DNA of 10,362 nucleotides from JBEIUO01 sp964549785 (lineage in GTDB: Bacteria > Planctomycetota > Phycisphaerae > Phycisphaerales > UBA1924): NCBI GenBank assembly GCA_964549785.1, contig CAZJXA010000110.1, forward strand, positions 1 to 10,362, read 5' to 3'. The notes below the pieces were generated by a model. That model was not told the DNA's origin and did not search any database. It was given only the letters and a program-made list of their open reading frames with translations. Below are positions 6,858-10,362 of this stretch, piece after piece (position 1 is the first letter of the stretch; each line of letters begins with the position of its first letter). Position numbers and translations under genes: made by a program.

Positions 6858-7646
6858 ATGAAGACACTCGCCGTCCGACAATCGCCGCTTCGTTCGCACG
6901 CCTTCACGCTGATTGAATTGCTGGTGGTGATCGCGATCATCGCGCTGCTGATCGGCATCCTGCTGCCGGCCTTGGGCAAGGCCAGAGCGACCTCGCGGAA
7001 CGTCATCTGCCAGGCAAATCTGAGGTCGATCGGGCAGGCCACTCAGTTGTACCTCGACCAGCAGAGGAATCCGCAGTGGTTCACCACCACCTACGAAGAC
7101 AACCCCAGCGGACGCTTCACCGCACCCTTCTTTTTTTACCAGATCGGCGCGGCCGATGCGCTCGGCGAGTTCCTCGGCATCGAAGGCAACCAGCCCTACA
7201 CCTGTCCGACCGCGAAGGGCGTGCTCAGCGTGCAGACACCCGCGAACGCCCTCTACCTGTTGAGCGGGAGCCGCGCGTACGGCGGCATCCGGGAGAACGA
7301 CGGTCGGCTGACGCCGTGGGTGCCCGCCCTGAACGGCTCCTCACCCCCGCCGGACATCTACACCGAGTACTTCTTCAATGACCGGCTGTCCAGCCGCAAG
7401 ATGAACAAGGTCAAGTTTCCCGACGCCCTGGTGTGGGCGACCGATGCCCTCGACGAATTCCCGCGGCACGCCAACCGCGAAAACCGCGGCGGGCGGGAAG
7501 GCCTGACCAACGGGGCCTCGGCCTACGCCAACAATTTCCTGTTCGGCGACAACTCGATCCGGGCTATCGCGCTGCGCGACTACCGGCCGATCGAGGCCCG
7601 CGACCCGTACGGCACGCCGGGGCCGTTTTTCAACTGGGGTCAGTAA
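6858..7646 (+). CDS. Prepilin-like (type IV pilin / pseudopilin) protein B
   Basis: 262 residues, paralogue of prepilin A. The leader of about 15 residues ends RSHA and the mature N-terminus is FTLIELLVVIAII with E20 at +5, so the signal is a class III prepilin type except that the residue before the cut is alanine, not glycine. Two cysteines (C51 in VICQANLRSIG, C116 in YTCPTAKG) match those of A. The C-terminal half repeats the family features: a TEYFFNDRL segment, a DALDEFPRH block, NFLFGD, and the final DPYGTPGPFFNWG. The mature N-terminal coding segment is almost identical in DNA to that of A, while the globular parts are well diverged, suggesting an old duplication with later homogenisation. 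Start: ATG 6858, 9 bases after the stop of membrane protein A; the GTG at 6849 has its AGG only three bases away and is less likely. Its partner begins 12 bases after its stop. It probably forms a second subunit of the same fibre or an alternative one. Confidence 0.92.
   Translation: MKTLAVRQSPLRSHAFTLIELLVVIAIIALLIGILLPALGKARATSRNVICQANLRSIGQATQLYLDQQRNPQWFTTTYEDNPSGRFTAPFFFYQIGAADALGEFLGIEGNQPYTCPTAKGVLSVQTPANALYLLSGSRAYGGIRENDGRLTPWVPALNGSSPPPDIYTEYFFNDRLSSRKMNKVKFPDALVWATDALDEFPRHANRENRGGREGLTNGASAYANNFLFGDNSIRAIALRDYRPIEARDPYGTPGPFFNWGQ
6902..6968 (+). repeat. Near-identical prepilin N-terminal coding segment, copy 2
   Basis: Matches 5556-5622 with two differences in 67 bases (a CTC/CTG leucine and an AGC/GGC serine-to-glycine change). 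It encodes the mature N-terminal helix of prepilin B. Confidence 0.9.
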
Positions 7647-7658
7647 AGGAGAATCCGC

Positions 7659-8024
7659 ATGGTACCGATCCGCGAGCAGCTCCTGCGGGTTCGTGACCTC
7701 ACGAAACAGAATCCCTGGATCGGTTACGCCGTCCTGGGGGGCGTGGTGTTGCTGGTGGTGCTGGTGTTGAGCGTGAGGTTCACGGGCGGCGACCCCGCGC
7801 CACAGGCCTTGGCCGCCGACGTCACCATCCGGTTTGAGGACGATGGCAAGCAGATGCAGATGGCGCGGGGGCGCGTTGAACAGGTCATGTGGGATCGACC
7901 GATGCCGCTGGATCCGGGAGAGGGATTGGAGAATCCGGAGACGAGAAAGCTCACGGGCTTTTACCCCGACCGCGCGGAGTGGAAGAAGATGGTCGAGGGG
8001 ATTGCAGCGCAGCGCACGCGGTGA
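7659..8024 (+). CDS. Small bitopic membrane protein B, partner of prepilin B
   Basis: 121 residues, no recognised family, paralogous to the protein at 6372-6848. The N-terminal stretch VPIREQ and the NPWIGYAV lead-in to the membrane helix (about residues 20-39) resemble INIREE and KPWLGWAV of copy A. The soluble part begins at VTIRFEDDGKQM, continues with ARGRV, a PLDPGEGLENPETR turn and an AEWKKMVEGI helix, and stops there: it lacks the roughly 45-residue Ala/Lys and Pro-rich tail of copy A. Start: ATG 7659 with AAAGGAG at 7645-7651 overlapping the stop of prepilin B, 7 bases away. Topology is likely a short N-terminus in the cytoplasm and the domain outside the inner membrane, from the basic residues before the helix, but this is a weak inference. 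The tight pairing with prepilin B suggests the two act together. Confidence 0.83.
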   Translation: MVPIREQLLRVRDLTKQNPWIGYAVLGGVVLLVVLVLSVRFTGGDPAPQALAADVTIRFEDDGKQMQMARGRVEQVMWDRPMPLDPGEGLENPETRKLTGFYPDRAEWKKMVEGIAAQRTR

Positions 8025-8092
8025 AGGCCGGTCGAGGTCGAGAGAGACTCGCCCGCTCCCCTCGAGTCACCCGAGGCCGTTAGGATGTCGCC

Positions 8093-9547
8093 ATGGCGGT
8101 ACGCGTTGCGGACATCTCGAGGCGGGCGGCGGTGGGCGGCCTCGCCGCGGCCGGTGCCGGGTTCGTGCTGTTCGGGCCGAGGGGTCCGAAGGAGAACGGC
8201 TCGGGGCGGATAGCGCTCGACTATTGGGAGAAGTGGACGGGGCACGAAGGCCGGGCGATGCAGAAGGTGGTGGACGAGTTCAACGCGAGCCAGAGCCGGA
8301 TCTTCGTGCGGTATCTGGTGACGGCGGGGATTGACCAAAAGACGTTGATCGCGGTGGCGGGGGGGAACCCGCCCGATGTCGTGGGGTTGTGGAATTACAA
8401 CATCCCGCTGTACGCCGAGACCAACGCCATCTTGCCGCTGGACGATCTGCTGGCGCCGCACGGGGTGACGGTGGAGACGTATGCGACGGGCGTGCGGAAG
8501 TTGATTGTGCATCCGGATGGGACGGGGCGGTCTCGGATGTGGGCGACGGTCAACACGTGCGGGACGGTGGCGATGTACTACAACCGGGCTCACTTTCGGG
8601 AGGTGGGGCTGGATGCGGATCGACCGCCGCTCACGATTCCGGAGTTGGATGCGGCGGCACGAAAGTTGGATGTGGTGGGGCGGGATGGGACGATCAAGCG
8701 GGCCGGCTTTCTGCACACGGAACCGGGGTGGTGGAGTTGGTTCTGGGGATACTCATTCGGCGGGACGTTGTATGAGCCGGGCGGAGTGGGCGGGAACTCG
8801 GCGGGGACCTGCCTCGCGGCGAGCCCGGAGAATGCGAAGGCGTTTGAGTGGATGCAGGCGACGTGCGCCAGGTACGGCGAGGGTCGGTTGGGGCCGGAAC
8901 GGACGAAGCAGTTTCGCTCCGGGTTCGGCACGGCGTACGACAGCGCGCTGAACGGCTTCCTGGACGGCAAGTGCTCGATGGTGGTGCAGGGGCCGTGGCT
9001 GGCGAACGTGATCGAGGCCCACCGCCCGGGGTTGGGTTACGGCGTGTGCGCGTTCCCGACGGCCCCCGAGGTGTTGAACGAGTCGGAACCGATCGGGCTG
9101 ATTGATTCGGACGTGCTGGTGGTGCCGCGGGGGGTGAAGGACCCGGAGGCGTGCGCGGAGTTTATCGCGTACACACAGCGGCAGGAAGTGGTCGAGTTTC
9201 TGAGCACGGCGCACTTCAAGAACAGTTCGCTGGCGAACGTCTCGGAAGGGTTTTTGGCGAGCCACCCCAACAAGGGCGTGCGGGTGCACACGGCGATCGC
9301 GGCGAGCCCGCGCGGCTTCGTCTGTCCCCGCACCCGCATCTGGCCGCAGTTCAAGGACGAGTTTGATGCGAGCATGCAGCGGATATGGAACCTTGAGCGG
9401 CCGGCGGTGGAGGAACTGGAGTTGGTGAGGGGGCGGGTGCAGAGACAACTGACGAGGGTGGAGGAGATGGCGGCGCGCAGGTCTGTCGGGCAGGAAGGCG
9501 GAAGGCCCGAAGAGGCGGAAGAGGTACGCAGAGATCGCAGAGATTGA
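8093..9547 (+). CDS. Family 1 ABC-type sugar substrate-binding protein
   Basis: 484 residues. It resembles the MalE/UgpB-type extracellular solute-binding family that captures oligosaccharides or glycerol phosphates outside the inner membrane and delivers them to an ABC permease. The N-terminus has SRR at 9-11 before a short hydrophobic stretch (AAVGGLAAAGAGFVLFG), like a Tat signal; no lipobox cysteine is seen, so it is either cleaved or a membrane-anchored form. Family features follow in order: LDYWEKWTG, FNASQSRI, AGGNPPDVVGLW, MYYNRAHFREVGL, WGYSFGG, ALNGFLDGKCSMVVQGPW and DSDVLVVPRGVKDPEAC. AGGA at 8082-8085 supports ATG 8093. The last 20 or so residues are highly charged and coded by purine-rich repeats, beyond where the family normally ends. 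Its codons end in G far more often than those of the upstream genes. Neither permease nor ATPase lies in the window. The most likely substrate is the oligosaccharide split by the GH94 enzyme (inference). Confidence 0.9.
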   Translation: MAVRVADISRRAAVGGLAAAGAGFVLFGPRGPKENGSGRIALDYWEKWTGHEGRAMQKVVDEFNASQSRIFVRYLVTAGIDQKTLIAVAGGNPPDVVGLWNYNIPLYAETNAILPLDDLLAPHGVTVETYATGVRKLIVHPDGTGRSRMWATVNTCGTVAMYYNRAHFREVGLDADRPPLTIPELDAAARKLDVVGRDGTIKRAGFLHTEPGWWSWFWGYSFGGTLYEPGGVGGNSAGTCLAASPENAKAFEWMQATCARYGEGRLGPERTKQFRSGFGTAYDSALNGFLDGKCSMVVQGPWLANVIEAHRPGLGYGVCAFPTAPEVLNESEPIGLIDSDVLVVPRGVKDPEACAEFIAYTQRQEVVEFLSTAHFKNSSLANVSEGFLASHPNKGVRVHTAIAASPRGFVCPRTRIWPQFKDEFDASMQRIWNLERPAVEELELVRGRVQRQLTRVEEMAARRSVGQEGGRPEEAEEVRRDRRD

Positions 9548-9565
9548 GCGGAGAGAGCGGAGAAG
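9496..9565 (+). repeat. Purine-rich short repeats at the end of the binding-protein gene
   Basis: AGGCGGAAG occurs at 9496-9504 and 9513-9521. CGCAGAGAT then occurs twice in perfect tandem (9527-9535 and 9536-9544), and after the TGA stop GCGGAGAGA (9548-9556) and GCGGAGAAG (9557-9565) continue the 9-base rhythm. The pattern resembles the short GCAGAGA-type intergenic repeats I know from planctomycete and verrucomicrobial genomes. Part of it is translated as the tail of the binding protein. Confidence 0.7.
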
Positions 9566-9583
9566 ATCGACAGTCATTGGTGC

Positions 9584-10362
9584 TCACGATGCGAGCAAGC
9601 GTGTGGTGCAGGGGCGATCCAGGTTGATGAGGAGGTAGCGCAGGGCATCGATGGGGTGGTCGTGGCCGTCTTTGATGGGCGTGGTGCTGTCGGGGCGGCT
9701 GGGGTCGTAGTGGTAGCGTTCGAGGGCCTCGATGAGTTTGGGGCACGCGTCCGATATGAAGAGGCGGGGCGGTTTGCTGGGGTCGGCCGGGCGGAAGCGG
9801 ACGCGGATGCGTTCGAGGCCGTGTTCGATTTTCGAGGGCTGGTAGATGGCGTTGAGGCCGTAGGCGCGAAGAATCTGCACGCACGACTTGCCGACGTGTT
9901 CGGTGACGCCCGAGCCCGCGGGGTCGACGCCGATCATGGTGAGCAGCGGGGCCGGGGTCGGAGCGCCGATCGGGAGATGGGGCGGCGGCGATAACAGCGT
10001 GGCCGCGTGCTCCTCGATCAGGCGTTCGCATTCGACGTGTTCGGCGAAGATCGTGAGCGTGCGGTCGGGCTGCAACATCGCCCAGAGGATGACGGTGGGG
10101 GCTCGGTAGCCGAAGTCCATCCCGGCCACGAGCGTTGCCGCGGCGTCCCAGTGGATCGTCCGCGATGGTTTGACGTGGATCGCGTGGTCGAACTCGGGCA
10201 GGACAGCGTGTGAGCGCGACGGACGCAGGCAGAGCATCTCGGTCTTCCACACGCCGAGGCTGACGCGGGCTTTTTGCGCGAGGGCGTCGGCGACCTCGAC
10301 GTGGCCGGGGGTTCGGGCTGCGTCTTTGGCGCGGCCGCCGCATTCCTCGAACAGCGGGCAAG
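9584..10362 (-). CDS. Phage-type large terminase, C-terminal nuclease part (partial)
   Basis: The frame is open from the window edge (first complete codon ends at 10360) to the TGA at 9584-9586, giving 258 visible residues; the N-terminal ATPase half lies beyond the window. A GTG at 10252 is internal, not the start: residues before it (CPLFEECGGRAKD..., VEVADALAQKARVS) continue the family pattern, leading to the ML-CLRPSRS segment that joins ATPase and nuclease in many large terminases. The RNase H-like nuclease has its expected acidic residues in AGMDFG (D coded at 10115-10117), IGVDPAG (9923-9925) and the C-terminal GHDHPIDALRY (D at 9647-9649). Large terminases pump DNA into phage or GTA-like capsids and cut it. 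All three acidic positions are intact, so it is not visibly decayed. It converges on the binding-protein gene with 36 bases between stops and no clear terminator. It could mark a prophage or a domesticated capsid cluster. Confidence 0.85.
   Translation of the reverse strand, partial: CPLFEECGGRAKDAARTPGHVEVADALAQKARVSLGVWKTEMLCLRPSRSHAVLPEFDHAIHVKPSRTIHWDAAATLVAGMDFGYRAPTVILWAMLQPDRTLTIFAEHVECERLIEEHAATLLSPPPHLPIGAPTPAPLLTMIGVDPAGSGVTEHVGKSCVQILRAYGLNAIYQPSKIEHGLERIRVRFRPADPSKPPRLFISDACPKLIEALERYHYDPSRPDSTTPIKDGHDHPIDALRYLLINLDRPCTTRLLAS

Noticed and set aside
8025..8092. Possible terminator or promoter in the 68-base gap before the binding protein
   Set aside because: A 5-bp stem (8060-8064 with 8072-8076) has no T run after it, and no -35/-10 pair of usable quality was found, so the gene is left in the operon.
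9656..9994. Plus-strand frame of 112 codons within the terminase region
   Set aside because: Alanine, glycine and valine-rich shadow of the terminase gene, whose minus-strand reading has intact nuclease motifs.
9351..10361. Minus-strand frame of 336 codons overlapping the terminase
   Set aside because: Different frame from the terminase; proline and arginine-rich low-complexity translation that also runs into the binding-protein gene.
1..10362. CRISPR array, tRNA, rRNA or insertion sequence
   Set aside because: No regularly spaced repeats of CRISPR size, no cloverleaf-forming segment with tRNA signatures, no rRNA-like sequence and no transposase were found on either strand.

Overview
The window is GC-rich, tightly packed bacterial DNA. 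It most resembles a planctomycete, plausibly class Phycisphaerae: it carries two short prepilin-like proteins of the expanded type common there (a near-identical FTLIELLVVIAII N-terminus, then a single globular domain), a GH94-type phosphorylase, and several genes with no recognisable family. The lineage is an inference from gene content, not from a marker gene.

Layout. (1) 1-821: 3' part of an unrecognised, mostly helical protein, closed by a good intrinsic terminator at 848-871. (2) 822-1293: a long non-coding leader with a 14-bp perfect palindrome and a weak candidate promoter. (3) 1294-2568: a stand-alone GT4 glycosyltransferase, followed by a probable terminator at 2690-2726. (4) 2861-2902: a recognisable sigma70-type promoter whose -10/start region is covered by a perfect 14-bp LacI-family operator. 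(5) 2948-9547: six same-strand, closely spaced genes that look like one operon: GH94 phosphorylase, prepilin A, small membrane protein A, prepilin B, small membrane protein B, and a family 1 sugar-type ABC substrate-binding protein. (6) 9584-10362: on the opposite strand and converging, the C-terminal nuclease part of a phage-type large terminase that runs off the window edge.

How the genes may work together. The operator, cytoplasmic phosphorylase and sugar-type binding protein point to a carbohydrate-induced uptake and phosphorolysis operon. Between enzyme and binding protein sits a two-gene module (pseudopilin plus bitopic membrane protein) that is present twice in tandem; both members of each pair are recognisably paralogous to those of the other pair. 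The coupling suggests a pilus-like or pseudopilus-like envelope device dedicated to capture or uptake of the oligosaccharide the phosphorylase uses. That is a hypothesis; no ABC permease, pilus ATPase or LacI regulator lies in the window.

Smaller points of interest are a 65/67-base identity between the two prepilin N-terminal coding segments, an alanine in place of glycine before the cleavage site of prepilin B, a 17-bp tandem duplication across the stop codon of prepilin A, a repeat-encoded tail on the binding protein, and that gene's G-rich codon use.
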